Of a stretch of 64,000 bases of DNA, positions 18,309 through 26,171 are shown piece by piece. The translations under genes were made by a program, and so were the position numbers. This DNA is from Pseudodesulfovibrio sediminis (lineage in GTDB: Bacteria; Desulfobacterota; Desulfovibrionia; Desulfovibrionales; Desulfovibrionaceae), in NCBI RefSeq assembly GCF_020886695.1, contig NZ_AP024485.1:2117001-2181000 (forward strand). Direction: 5' to 3'. Under the pieces are notes generated by a model. The model saw only the letters and a list, made by a program, of their open reading frames with translations. It did not search any database and had not been told where the DNA came from. The first letter of the stretch is position 1. Each line of letters starts with the position of its first letter.

Positions 18309-20120
18309 CTGTTCATCACCACCGCCGACGGCGTGGTGGTCGAGTACAAGGAAACCGGCAACATTCAGGAGGATATCGCTCAGCTGGCCCAGGCCCCTGG
18401 TCTGGAATGGATGGCCGAAATCGCCAATCGCGACGACGTCAACTGGCAGGCCGTGCAGGAAGTCCATGATCAATGGAAGGAGACCAACGGCGGCGTAGGC
18501 GGTCCCGGCATGCAGCTCCTGTCCCTTGCCATGGCCGTGGCCTTGTCCTTTACCGGGGTGGGTGCGGCTGCGGGTGCAGCCATTGCCGACACTGTGGGGA
18601 TGGCAGGCAATGCAGCCATGACCGCCGCATTCTCCGCTGGTTTCAACTCTCTGGTCATCCAGGCAAGTATGCAGGTCGTGGGTAACGGCGGCGACATCGG
18701 GGCCGCGCTCGAGGCTTTGGCCTCCATCGACACGGTCCGCGCACTGGCAACAGCCATGCCGACCGCCGGACTGAGCAAGGGAATCATTGACTATGTAAAC
18801 GGTGATGAAGTGACCGCGGCCACCGGAGCAGCCACTGAAGCAGCCTCCGAAGCGGCCAAAACTGCCGAAGAAGCCTCCTTCATCGCCGACCTCGCCCAGA
18901 GCCTTCAGAATAGCGCCATCCAAGCCGGAGTCAGTGCCGGAGTAGACACCGCCATCAACGGCGGCAACCTGGGCGAAAATCTGCTGGCAAACATGCGCAG
19001 TGCAGCGGTCTCAACGCTGGGAGCGACACTGGCCAACGAAATTGGCGAGGCCTACCACAAAGGCGACCTCGATTACGTTACCCACAAGATCGCCCATGCC
19101 GCCCTCGGTGGGGCCATGGACCTCGCAATGGGCGGCGATGGCGTCTCAGGAGCCATCGGCGGTGCCGTGGGTGAGATCACCGGCGAGGCTCTGGCGGGCG
19201 AAATTAAGCAGGCGCTGAAAGACGGCAATATTGATCCGACTCAGGTGCAGGACTGGATGGCGGCGGGAGTTGATGTGTCAAAACTCGCGGCAGGTCTTGT
19301 TGCGGCGGCTGCGGGTCAAGACATAGGAACAGCAGCGGAAGCAGCGGGCAATGCTGCCGAAAACAATGCCTTCTTTGTCGCGGCAGCTATTATTCTCGAA
19401 ATTGCCGATAAAATAATGATGGCCGCAGATATCGCTGAGTTTGGCGAAGCTGTTATCATAGGTGATAAAGAGAAGCAGGAAGAATTGATACTTGGCTTCC
19501 TTATCGGGATGGGAATTGAGAATACGATAGGCAATTTGGTGCCTGGCAGTTACGTTGCTCTCCGCACAGCCCTCAAGGCTGGTAAGCTGGATGTCGTATT
19601 GAAATTATTGCCCGACAGTGCGATAAAATGGATGGTCAATCATGCAGATGAGGCATTTAGCAAGCTCCAAAAAAAGCTCATTGACGAATATCCGGACCTG
19701 CAAGATGCACTGGCGCATTTTGACTTCGACAGCCTCAAGAGTAGCGACGAACTGGAAACGCTCGTTGCCAAGAGGATGGATGAAATCAATGTCCCAAGCA
19801 GCGGAACGAGTACGGATGTTGCCAAAATTGCTGATAAGACCGAAAATGTCGTCGATTCAGTATCGAAGGTGGATAAATGGAGTCGACTGCCTAAGACCCT
19901 CCAAGATGAGATGGCGCTTAAGGCCGCGATGAGAGGAGAAGGAACCCCGATAGTTCAGGGATTAAATGATTCGAGGTATAAAGGAATGTGGAAAATGGAA
20001 TACAAGGTAAAGTCAAAGGCTGGCAGAGATTCAGTAGTACATTATGTTCTTGACCCTAAGACGGGAAAGACGATGGATTTTAAATTCAAAAAACACAGCG
20101 ACGGAACAATTATTCATTAA
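18309..20120 (+). CDS. Orphan CdiA cassette 5 (class 2, unassigned small toxin)
   Basis: Nearly identical to cassette 1 over the DUF637 and helical region, from LFITTADGVVVEYKE to KRMDEINVP. An in-frame TGA at 18300 precedes it and no usable start codon is present (first candidate GTG 18333). The junction continues SSGTSTDVAKIADKTENVVDSV into a domain of about 85 residues: LPKTLQDEMALKAAMRGEG, NDSRYKGMWKMEYKV, VVHYVLDPKTGKTMDFKFKK. The His/Asp/Lys content fits a compact nuclease-like toxin, but the family is unknown to me. Relative to cassettes 1 and 3 it carries a few substitutions, for example Leu to Pro in ATAMPTAGL. Confidence 0.78.
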   Translation: MFITTADGVVVEYKETGNIQEDIAQLAQAPGLEWMAEIANRDDVNWQAVQEVHDQWKETNGGVGGPGMQLLSLAMAVALSFTGVGAAAGAAIADTVGMAGNAAMTAAFSAGFNSLVIQASMQVVGNGGDIGAALEALASIDTVRALATAMPTAGLSKGIIDYVNGDEVTAATGAATEAASEAAKTAEEASFIADLAQSLQNSAIQAGVSAGVDTAINGGNLGENLLANMRSAAVSTLGATLANEIGEAYHKGDLDYVTHKIAHAALGGAMDLAMGGDGVSGAIGGAVGEITGEALAGEIKQALKDGNIDPTQVQDWMAAGVDVSKLAAGLVAAAAGQDIGTAAEAAGNAAENNAFFVAAAIILEIADKIMMAADIAEFGEAVIIGDKEKQEELILGFLIGMGIENTIGNLVPGSYVALRTALKAGKLDVVLKLLPDSAIKWMVNHADEAFSKLQKKLIDEYPDLQDALAHFDFDSLKSSDELETLVAKRMDEINVPSSGTSTDVAKIADKTENVVDSVSKVDKWSRLPKTLQDEMALKAAMRGEGTPIVQGLNDSRYKGMWKMEYKVKSKAGRDSVVHYVLDPKTGKTMDFKFKKHSDGTIIH

Positions 20121-20147
20121 CTTTTCGAAATACAGAGGAAAGTAGTT

Positions 20148-20567
20148 GTGATAGTGAAATGCATAGGGAATGCTCGCGAGCACCTCTCAAGTAAACGTTC
20201 AAAGCAGGCGTGGGATAAATACTGTAATATAGAGGAAACATGTTGCGAAATAGGCGAAAAATACATTGTTTATGGTATAATTTTTTTCGACTTTGACGTG
20301 CCTCAATTCTTAATTTGCACCTCTGAAGATGATCAATACCCGGTACCGCACTTTGCAGAGCACTTCAAAATATTAGAAGGAGATATCCCAGAAGGCTGGG
20401 TTTTTAAGTCAGAGACCCCAGATTATGAGGGGCCAGTAATTTTGCCCAAACGAATCGCAAATGAATATATTTTTATGGAAAAGCTATATGATGGTGACCC
20501 TGATGCCGTTCAATGTTTTCTTCAATTGAAAGAGGAAATGAAAGAAAAGTACAAGGACAAGCTTTAG
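20148..20567 (+). CDS. Predicted immunity protein for cassette 5
   Basis: A 139-residue AT-rich protein 27 bases after the cassette 5 stop. The start is one of several alternatives (GTG 20148 or GTG 20154) behind AGAGGAAAG. It begins MIVKCIGNAREHL and has EKYIVYGIIFFDFDVPQFLI and an acidic middle (CTSEDDQYPVPHF). This layout is seen in small immunity proteins of polymorphic toxin systems. No membrane helix is evident. Function inferred from position. Confidence 0.68.
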   Translation: MIVKCIGNAREHLSSKRSKQAWDKYCNIEETCCEIGEKYIVYGIIFFDFDVPQFLICTSEDDQYPVPHFAEHFKILEGDIPEGWVFKSETPDYEGPVILPKRIANEYIFMEKLYDGDPDAVQCFLQLKEEMKEKYKDKL

Positions 20568-20639
20568 GATTTGAAGGTCCAAGTGCCCTACTCAGCCCAA
20601 TGCTGCTAGGGACTGGTCGGAGGTCCTTTTTTCACTAGG

Positions 20640-20663
20640 AAGGCCCGGTCCAACCGGGCCTTT
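20640..20663 (+). terminator. Cassette-boundary hairpin, copy 4
   Basis: AAGGCCCGG...CCGGGCCTTT stem, then GTTGTGCTCTTTGATAT and a CT-rich linker (CCCTCCCACTATCACCTCC) resembling the linker in front of cassette 2. cdiA homology begins near 20704. Confidence 0.75.
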
Positions 20664-20703
20664 GTTGTGCTCTTTGATATCCCCTCCCACTATCACCTCC
20701 ACT

Positions 20704-21789
20704 ATCGGCGGTGTCGTTGGTGAGATCACCGGCGAGGCTCTGGCGGACGAAATCAAGCAGGCGCTGAAAGACGGCGATATTGATCCGACTCAGGTGCAGG
20801 ACTGGATGGCGGCGGGAGTTGATGTGTCAAAACTCGCGGCAGGTCTTGTTGCGCAAAACATAGGAACAGCAGCGGAAGCAGCGGGCAATGCTGCCGAAAA
20901 CAATGCCTTCTTTGTCGCGGCAGCTATTATTCTCGAAATTGCCGATAAAATAATGATGGCCGCAGATATCGCTGAGTTTGGCGAAGCTGTTATCATAGGT
21001 GATAAAGAGAAGCAGGAAGAATTGATACTTGGCTTCCTCATCGGGATGGGAATTGAGAATACGATAGGCAATTGGGTGCCTGGCAGTTACGTTGCTCTCC
21101 GCACAGCCCTCAAGGCTGGTAAGCTGAATGTCGTATTGAAATTATTGCCCGACAGTGCGATAAAATGGATGGTCAATCATGCAGATGAGGCATTTAGCAA
21201 GCTCCAAAAAAAGCTCATTGACGAATATCCGGACCTGCAAGATGCACTGGCGCATTTTGACTTCGACAGCCTCAAGAGTAGCGACGAACTGGAAACGCTC
21301 GTTGCCAAGAGGATGGATGAAATCAATGTCCCAGCCAGCGGTGCGGGTAAGACGAATCTACCAGAACTGCCAGGATGGGAAGGTTCGCTCTCTGCCCGTA
21401 GATTGGCCCCCGGAGCGGCTTCGCACGGCAGCGATCTGCCCAGAATCATCGAGGGACAGACATGGCTTAAAGGAACCGCAGGCAATGCCGGTAAAGTCCC
21501 TGCTCAAATAGCCGAAAAGTTGAATGGAAAAGAGTTTGCCTCATTTAATGACTTCCGAAAATCTTTTTGGCAAGAGGTCGCAGCGGATCCTGTGTTAAGT
21601 AAGCAATTTAGTAAGTCGAATCAGCAATTGATGAGCGACGGTTATGCTCCATACGCTTCTGCGTCAGAACAGGTTGGTGGAAGAGTCAAGTGCGAATTAG
21701 ACCATGTTCAAGAGTTGCAACATGGAGGTAATGTTTACGATATGAACAATATTGTGATTAGAACTCCATACAACCATATAAAAAAGTAG
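20704..21789 (+). CDS. Orphan CdiA cassette 6 (class 2, colicin/pyocin-like HNH DNase toxin)
   Basis: This fragment starts late in the class 2 region (IGGVVGEITGEALADE), passes the conserved helical stretch and ends KRMDEINVPASGAG. A spacer (LPELPGWEGSLSARR) leads to the nuclease: FASFNDFRKSFWQEVAADP, LSKQFSKSNQQLMSDGYAPYA, then the HNH signature ELDHVQELQHGGNVYDMNN and TPYNHIKK. This is the arrangement of colicin E9/pyocin S DNases, which nick chromosomal DNA. The final His of the canonical motif lies at the very C-terminus (NHI). The TTG at 20662 is not a convincing start. An Im-type immunity gene follows. Confidence 0.85.
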   Translation: MGGVVGEITGEALADEIKQALKDGDIDPTQVQDWMAAGVDVSKLAAGLVAQNIGTAAEAAGNAAENNAFFVAAAIILEIADKIMMAADIAEFGEAVIIGDKEKQEELILGFLIGMGIENTIGNWVPGSYVALRTALKAGKLNVVLKLLPDSAIKWMVNHADEAFSKLQKKLIDEYPDLQDALAHFDFDSLKSSDELETLVAKRMDEINVPASGAGKTNLPELPGWEGSLSARRLAPGAASHGSDLPRIIEGQTWLKGTAGNAGKVPAQIAEKLNGKEFASFNDFRKSFWQEVAADPVLSKQFSKSNQQLMSDGYAPYASASEQVGGRVKCELDHVQELQHGGNVYDMNNIVIRTPYNHIKK

Positions 21790-21798
21790 TTGGTGTAT

Positions 21799-22032
21799 AT
21801 GAAAAAAAGAAAAGCAAGTATCCTGTTGAAAGAACTTATTGAGAGACCGTTCCCTAGTGAGGAAAGACAGTCTGAAATTGTTTTAGAACTGAAACAAATA
21901 ATACCAGATCCGATGTTCATGGACCATATCTATTATTCTGATGATTTTGTTAACAAGGATGGAACATTTGATTACGAGGGATTGATTAAAAAGTGTTTTG
22001 ACGATTATGAGCCAAACATTATTGCTCTTTAG
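21799..22032 (+). CDS. Im-type (colicin/pyocin DNase) immunity protein
   Basis: A 77-residue acidic protein 9 bases after the HNH toxin. It has the features of colicin E-type immunity proteins: an acidic helix (RQSEIVLELKQIIPDP), the DHIYYSDD stretch reminiscent of the SDLIYYP core of Im9, and a C-terminal FDYEGLIKKCFDDYEP. Such proteins bind next to the HNH site and block DNA access. The start at ATG 21799 is the simplest choice. In-frame TTG 21790 and GTG 21793 are alternatives. Confidence 0.8.
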   Translation: MKKRKASILLKELIERPFPSEERQSEIVLELKQIIPDPMFMDHIYYSDDFVNKDGTFDYEGLIKKCFDDYEPNIIAL

Positions 22033-22235
22033 AACAAAAGAAATACCCTGATAAGGGAGTGTCTGTTCTCTCTTATTATTGCTGCATTAGTTAGATCATT
22101 TGAAACCTGCCGTAAGCTTATATACATTACTATACATTTAAGACCATTAGGCCCGGTACAATTACCCCTTAAAATTGCAAAGCCAAAAGGAGAAAGCACT
22201 ATGCTCTTGGAGTGTATTGGTAATAACAATGAAAA

Positions 22236-22262
22236 GGGGTCAGGTCTTGAATTATAAGGTTT
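22236..22262 (+). repeat. Left 27-bp inverted end of the RAYT element
   Basis: Begins GGGGTCAGGTCTTG. It is an exact inverse of 23135-23161, and its first 22 bases recur at 9939-9960. A small hairpin (ATGCCTTCTGCAT) lies just inside it. Confidence 0.9.
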
Positions 22263-22281
22263 TTGTCTGTATGCCTTCTGC

Positions 22282-23025
22282 ATGGCAAGACCACTACGCA
22301 TAGAATATCCTGATGCATTTTATCATGTGATAGCGCGCGGAAATGCGCGATTACCGATTTTTGAAGACGATTCGGACCGAGAGTGCTTCCTTGCTCTTTT
22401 AGGAACCGTATCTGATAGATTTAATTTTGTTTTCCATTCGTTTGTTTTGATGGGCAATCATTATCATTTGCTTCTTGAGACCCCGGATGCAAATCTCTCC
22501 GCAGGAATGCGGCATATCAACGGCGTGTATACACAGTCCTTCAATCGCCGCCATGGCCGTTCAGGGCATGTGTTTCAAGGACGATATAAGGCAATACTTG
22601 TAGATGCCGAAGAGTACCTCGTTCAGTTGAGTCGCTATGTCGTTCTGAACCCTGTCCGCGCAGGCATGGTCGAGAAAGCTGAAGAATACCCATGGAGTAA
22701 TTATGGGTATATGGCCGGACTTGCCGCCCCTCCCGAATGGTTGTTGGTTTCCACCGTACTTTCGTGTTTCGGGGAAAATCGACAACAGGCACATACAGAG
22801 TATCAACGATTTGTAAATGCCCCGCATGAGTGTGATGATTTCAGGGAGAAGCTATCAGGAGGGGTTTTTCTGGGTTCCCAGTGCTTCAAAGAGTCCATTT
22901 CGGCAAAGTTGAATAAAAGCCGAAAGATAAAAGAAATCTCATCATCAGCTCGTTTCGCAAGCCGTCCGCCATTAGAAAAACTGGTGCCTCGAAATGGGTT
23001 TGCTAATAGAGAAGAGCGTAATTGA
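22282..23025 (+). CDS. REP-associated tyrosine (Y1) transposase, apparently truncated by a TGA
   Basis: A 247-residue Y1_Tnp/IS200-like protein. It has ARPLRIEYPDAFYHVIARG, the His-hydrophobic-His motif in MGNHYHLLLE, and SRYVVLNPVRAGMV, with the catalytic Tyr expected in the last stretch. These enzymes cut single-stranded DNA at REP-like hairpins. The frame continues after the TGA at 23023 with AIVKASQKYGYSYTAISKAF and HYSSVSIIVKK, ending at 23145 inside the right inverted end. That segment is the C-terminal helix-turn-helix of longer family members, so the TGA looks like a nonsense mutation. The catalytic domain is intact. Confidence 0.88.
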   Translation: MARPLRIEYPDAFYHVIARGNARLPIFEDDSDRECFLALLGTVSDRFNFVFHSFVLMGNHYHLLLETPDANLSAGMRHINGVYTQSFNRRHGRSGHVFQGRYKAILVDAEEYLVQLSRYVVLNPVRAGMVEKAEEYPWSNYGYMAGLAAPPEWLLVSTVLSCFGENRQQAHTEYQRFVNAPHECDDFREKLSGGVFLGSQCFKESISAKLNKSRKIKEISSSARFASRPPLEKLVPRNGFANREERN

Positions 23026-23134
23026 GCTATTGTCAAGGCAAGCCAAAAGTATGGATATTCCTATACGGCTATTAGCAAAGCATTTTCACTTCACTACTCG
23101 AGTGTCAGCATTATTGTGAAAAAGATGACGCCTG

Positions 23135-23161
23135 AAACCTTATAATTCAAGACCTGACCCC
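23135..23161 (-). repeat. Right 27-bp inverted end of the RAYT element
   Basis: Exact reverse complement of 22236-22262. The stop codon of the full-length transposase frame (23143-23145) falls inside it. A partial duplication of the phrase gaccccattcccca follows directly. Confidence 0.9.
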
Positions 23162-23189
23162 ATTCCCCACGTGACCCCATTCCCCAGCG

Positions 23190-23687
23190 TCGGATGCAGC
23201 TAAGCTTGCTGATCGAATCAAAAAAGCGACTGAGGCAGCTGAGGATGCAGCTAAAATTGCTGATAAGACCGAGGATGTGGTCGATGCTGCTACGAATGTT
23301 GCCAAAGTTACTGATGAGATCGGAGATATATGGGCAAAAGCTCCTATTGAGCGAGGTAAGCAAATTGAAGACTATCTGGCAGGAACAGAATATAAAGATT
23401 GGTATAGAATTGGTCAGGAACAGGGGGGCTATTTCCCTTTAGTTGATTTTCAAAAAGGAAATGAACTAAGAAGTCTTAAAACCGTCGACACGACTGGTAG
23501 TACTTGGATAAAACGAATGACGGACCATATTGAAGACCTCGGCGCTCGTGGAGCAACGATTGAAGGGAACTCAGCCAATATGACACTCGACCTTCGGGTT
23601 CCACGAGGTCAAAGAAGTACAGCGCTCAAAGCGTTGAAGAACGCTGCTGATGACAGTGGTGTAAATCTTATCGTCAAGGAATTTTAA
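23190..23687 (+). CDS. Orphan CdiA cassette 7, 5'-truncated (PD-(D/E)XK-like nuclease toxin)
   Basis: The open frame begins with an Ala/Lys-rich linker (ASDAAKLADRIKKATEAAED) like the one after the DEINVP junction in cassette 5. Everything upstream is missing at the RAYT border. The toxin has RGKQIEDYLAGTEYKDWY, FPLVDFQKGNELRSLKTVD, WIKRMTDHIEDLGARGATI and MTLDLRVPRGQ. The E...D...SLKT arrangement suits a PD-(D/E)XK-like nuclease fold, and the pattern resembles a widespread CdiA-CT nuclease family whose studied members cut tRNA or DNA. The substrate cannot be told from sequence. No start codon is credible (GTG 23277 is internal). Confidence 0.78.
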   Translation, partial: SDAAKLADRIKKATEAAEDAAKIADKTEDVVDAATNVAKVTDEIGDIWAKAPIERGKQIEDYLAGTEYKDWYRIGQEQGGYFPLVDFQKGNELRSLKTVDTTGSTWIKRMTDHIEDLGARGATIEGNSANMTLDLRVPRGQRSTALKALKNAADDSGVNLIVKEF

Positions 23688-23689
23688 CT

Positions 23690-24661
23690 ATGTGTCATGA
23701 TAGATTAAACATCATATTCAAACTTAAAAGCGTATTATCTGAAACTTTATTAAACCGTTTTTACGATGTATTGCGGAAGTTTGAACTTTTACCGAAACAG
23801 GTTCACACGCTTAACGGTAATCTTACATTGAATAAGTCCCTTCAATTCGCAAAAAGAAGAGGCGCTAGGGGGCTTCATATTTCTACGAAGACAATGGAAA
23901 TTAGAACAGGAAATGTAGCCAACTGGGATCATCAATTCCTGTCCATTAAGCACCATACTAACCCTAACGCAGTACCTTGGTCCGATTGGATAAAAGCGTT
24001 CAGTGCTTTTGAAGGGTTTCTCCAAGGATGGATTGTCAATTGTGAGTACAACAAATGGCAGAATTGCGAAGACCTTGAAGAGCATGCAAGAGTAGGTCGT
24101 GACCTTTCTCTATTTTCGATCATCCCAAACTCTCTACACCAGCCAGCTCCTCCGTTAATCATCGACATCACTAAAAATCCCGGACGTCGTACAATTCGGA
24201 AAGGACTTGTGGAGTCCGTGGGAGCCGAAATGTGGTTTGGTTCGGAATTCTGGGAAAGATCCGGGGCTAATAAGGACGAGGTGTTGGGGATTGATTGGGC
24301 TGATGTTAATAAAGAGACGGATGGGATCGTGCACATTAAAGCGGCTGACACACCTTTCACTGATGAATCTCCAGTAGCAATTCAACATCGTCTCCGAAAA
24401 CTTCTTTTCCCAACAACGTGGAATATCCCTGTCCAGTGGAGTAAGTGGGACGGTTGGAAACCAGTAGATCTGCCCACGGAAAAGACCGATGACGGGTATT
24501 ATCTTGTTTCGCCACAAGCCGAAATGAATGAATCCTTCCCGATAGTCATAGAGATCGCTGGAGAAAAGGGCGGAAAACAAGGCCGATTCCGTATCACTCG
24601 AACGTCTCAAACGGACTCTGAAACAATTTTCATCCCTAATAAACAAAATATGGATACATAA
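23690..24661 (+). CDS. Predicted immunity protein for cassette 7
   Basis: A 323-residue protein starting two bases after the cassette 7 stop. It has no recognised domain. The first 90 residues are basic; the rest is Trp-rich (WSDWIKAF, VQWSKWDGWKPVDLP). It ends with a hydrophilic segment. It is unusually long for a CDI immunity protein, so a second role or fusion cannot be excluded. Its role is inferred only from position directly behind the toxin. Confidence 0.6.
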   Translation: MCHDRLNIIFKLKSVLSETLLNRFYDVLRKFELLPKQVHTLNGNLTLNKSLQFAKRRGARGLHISTKTMEIRTGNVANWDHQFLSIKHHTNPNAVPWSDWIKAFSAFEGFLQGWIVNCEYNKWQNCEDLEEHARVGRDLSLFSIIPNSLHQPAPPLIIDITKNPGRRTIRKGLVESVGAEMWFGSEFWERSGANKDEVLGIDWADVNKETDGIVHIKAADTPFTDESPVAIQHRLRKLLFPTTWNIPVQWSKWDGWKPVDLPTEKTDDGYYLVSPQAEMNESFPIVIEIAGEKGGKQGRFRITRTSQTDSETIFIPNKQNMDT

Positions 24662-24691
24662 TACCAACTTGAGCCCTATGATTTGAAACAT

Positions 24692-24714
24692 AAGATCCGG
24701 GTCAACCGTGCTTA
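24692..24714 (+). terminator. Decayed cassette-boundary hairpin
   Basis: AAGATCCGGGTCAACCGTGC aligns with the intact boundary hairpins but has lost part of the pairing. It is followed by TTTTATTCTTTGGTATAG, a degraded version of the usual downstream core. cdiA homology of cassette 8 starts about 30 bases later. Confidence 0.5.
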
Positions 24715-24743
24715 GTTTTATTCTTTGGTATAGTTCTTTCCCT

Positions 24744-25434
24744 CCGCACGGCCCTCAAGGCTGGCAAGCTGGATGTCGTACTGAAGCTACTGCCAGACAG
24801 TGCGATAAAATGGATGGTCAGTCACGCTGACGAGGCATTTAGCAAGCTCCAAAAAAAGCTTATTAATGAATACCCGGACCTCCAAGATGCACTGGCGCAT
24901 TTTGACTTCGACAGCCTCAAGAGTAGCGACGAACTGGAAACGCTCGTTGCCAAGAGGATGGATGAAATCAATGTCCCAGCCAGCGGTGCGGGTAAGACGA
25001 ATCTACCAGAACTGCCAGGATGGGAAGGTTCGCTCTCTGCCCGTAGATAGGCCCCAGGTGCGGCTTCGCACGGCAGCGATCTGCCCAGAATCATCGAGGG
25101 ACAGACATGGCTTAAAGGAACCGCAGGCAATGCCGGTAAAGTCCCTGCTCAAATAGCCGAAAAGTTGAATGGAAAAGAGTTTGCCTCATTTAATGACTTC
25201 CGAAAATCTTTTTGGCAAGAGGTCGCAGCGGATCCTGTGTTAAGTAAGCAATTTAGTGCGGGCAATAGGACCATAATGAAGAAAGGAAACGCTCCATACG
25301 CCTCCATTGATGAACAGGTTGGCGGAAGAGTCAAATACGAATTGGACCATGTTCAAGAGTTGCAACATGGAGGTAATGTTTACGATATGAACAATATAGT
25401 GATCAAGACTCCATTTAACCATATCAACAAATAG
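24744..25434 (+). pseudogene. Orphan CdiA cassette 8 (HNH DNase) with a nonsense codon
   Basis: The shortest class 2 anchor (from RTALKAGKLDVVLKLLPD), through KRMDEINVPASGAG and the same GKTNLPELPGWEGSLSARR spacer as cassette 6. The next codon is TAG at 25048 where cassette 6 has TTG. The frame then continues unbroken into the HNH nuclease (FASFNDFRKSFWQEV, YELDHVQELQHGGNVYDMNN, TPFNHINK). The central toxin segment differs from cassette 6 (AGNRTIMKKGNAPYASIDE). The DNase would not be made even if the cassette were moved into the expressed locus, unless the stop reverts. Confidence 0.85.
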
Positions 25435-25444
25435 GAACTAATAT

Positions 25445-25684
25445 ATGAATATCGACATCAAGAATAGGGTTATACTTCTTATCCAAGAGCTGCTTGAGAC
25501 TGACACAACTGAAGAAAGGGATGTTGAAATAGCGATTGAATTGAAGAGTATTGTTCCTGACCCTTACTGTATGGACTATATATTTCATTCCGATGAATTT
25601 GTTAACAGCAATGGTAGTTTTGATTACGAGGGATTGATTAAAAAGTGTTTTGACGATTATGAGCCAAACATTATTGCGTTATAA
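25445..25684 (+). CDS. Im-type immunity protein for cassette 8
   Basis: A 79-residue acidic protein 10 bases after the HNH frame, paralogous to the gene at 21799. The N-terminal two thirds differ (EERDVEIAIELKSIVPDP, CMDYIFHSDE). The last 21 residues, from FDYEGLIKKCFDDYE on, are identical, and the DNA there is identical over more than 50 bases. This is the pattern expected when recombination occurs inside immunity genes. It remains intact although its toxin carries a stop codon. Confidence 0.8.
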   Translation: MNIDIKNRVILLIQELLETDTTEERDVEIAIELKSIVPDPYCMDYIFHSDEFVNSNGSFDYEGLIKKCFDDYEPNIIAL

Positions 25685-25783
25685 CGAGATAAAAAAACAA
25701 TAAGAAGGGCTTTTTAAATTCTTTAGTGGCTGGAAATTGAATTCAAAACAATTTGAAAACGTCATAACTAGAGGTAGTCTTTA

Positions 25784-26092
25784 ATGATAACTCCCGAAGA
25801 GTGGTACAGTAAACATTACTCAAAAAATGTTTACACTATACTTATTAATGGGTATCTTAAAAATAGTTTATCATCACGATAGTTTGAAGTATACTTCTTA
25901 TTGCTTTTTAAAAATGAGCATTCAGATATACCTGAGAATGACTTTAATATTTTAAACAGGTTGTTCCAAGCTGTGGATGCTTTTTGCCCTTTTGATAATA
26001 TCCGCAGCAAGGATGATTTGGATGGAGCGGGACTTCGTCAAAAGTGTTTGGAGACAGTCCTTGCTCTTACCGAGTCACAGAATTTGAGTTAA
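25784..26092 (+). pseudogene. Orphan immunity-like gene with a nonsense codon
   Basis: ATG 25784 behind GAGGTAG opens a frame (MITPEEWYSKHYSKNVYTIL) that meets TAG at 25880 after 32 codons. It then continues in the same frame as FEVYFLLLFKNEHSDIPEN, FQAVDAFCPFD and GLRQKCLETVLALTE to 26092. The joined protein of about 101 residues looks like a colicin-D-type or related small immunity protein. No toxin lies in front of it, so it is the leftover of a lost pair. Part of it can be read from TTG 25901 but without a ribosome site. Confidence 0.65.
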
Positions 26093-26114
26093 GATGCTCC
26101 TTTAAAATCATTAG

Positions 26115-26141
26115 AAAAGGCCCGATCCCACCGGGCCTTTT
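26115..26141 (+). terminator. Cassette-boundary hairpin, copy 5
   Basis: AAAAGGCCCG...CGGGCCTTTT stem followed by CTTTTGCTCTATGCCATAGCC, then the cdiA homology of cassette 9 at about 26172. Confidence 0.75.
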
Positions 26142-26171
26142 CTTTTGCTCTATGCCATAGCCTGACCCAGC

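Larger units (their letters stand above)
22236..23161 (+). mobile_element. RAYT element with perfect 27-bp inverted ends
   Basis: The 27 bases at 22236-22262 and 23135-23161 are exact reverse complements. They flank a single Y1-type transposase gene. The element sits between the Im gene of cassette 6 and the truncated cassette 7, so it or an associated deletion removed the 5' part of cassette 7. A half-hairpin of the cassette boundary (GGCCCGGTACAA near 22150) survives upstream. Confidence 0.85.

Noticed and set aside
24744-25434. Reading cassette 8 as two separate genes
   Set aside because: Both parts are in one frame and match cassette 6 end to end; the break is a single TTG to TAG change.
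7754-26141. Regularly recurring hairpins as a CRISPR or integron attC array
   Set aside because: Spacing is kilobases, no cas or integrase gene is present, and each hairpin has terminator features in front of cdiA homology.
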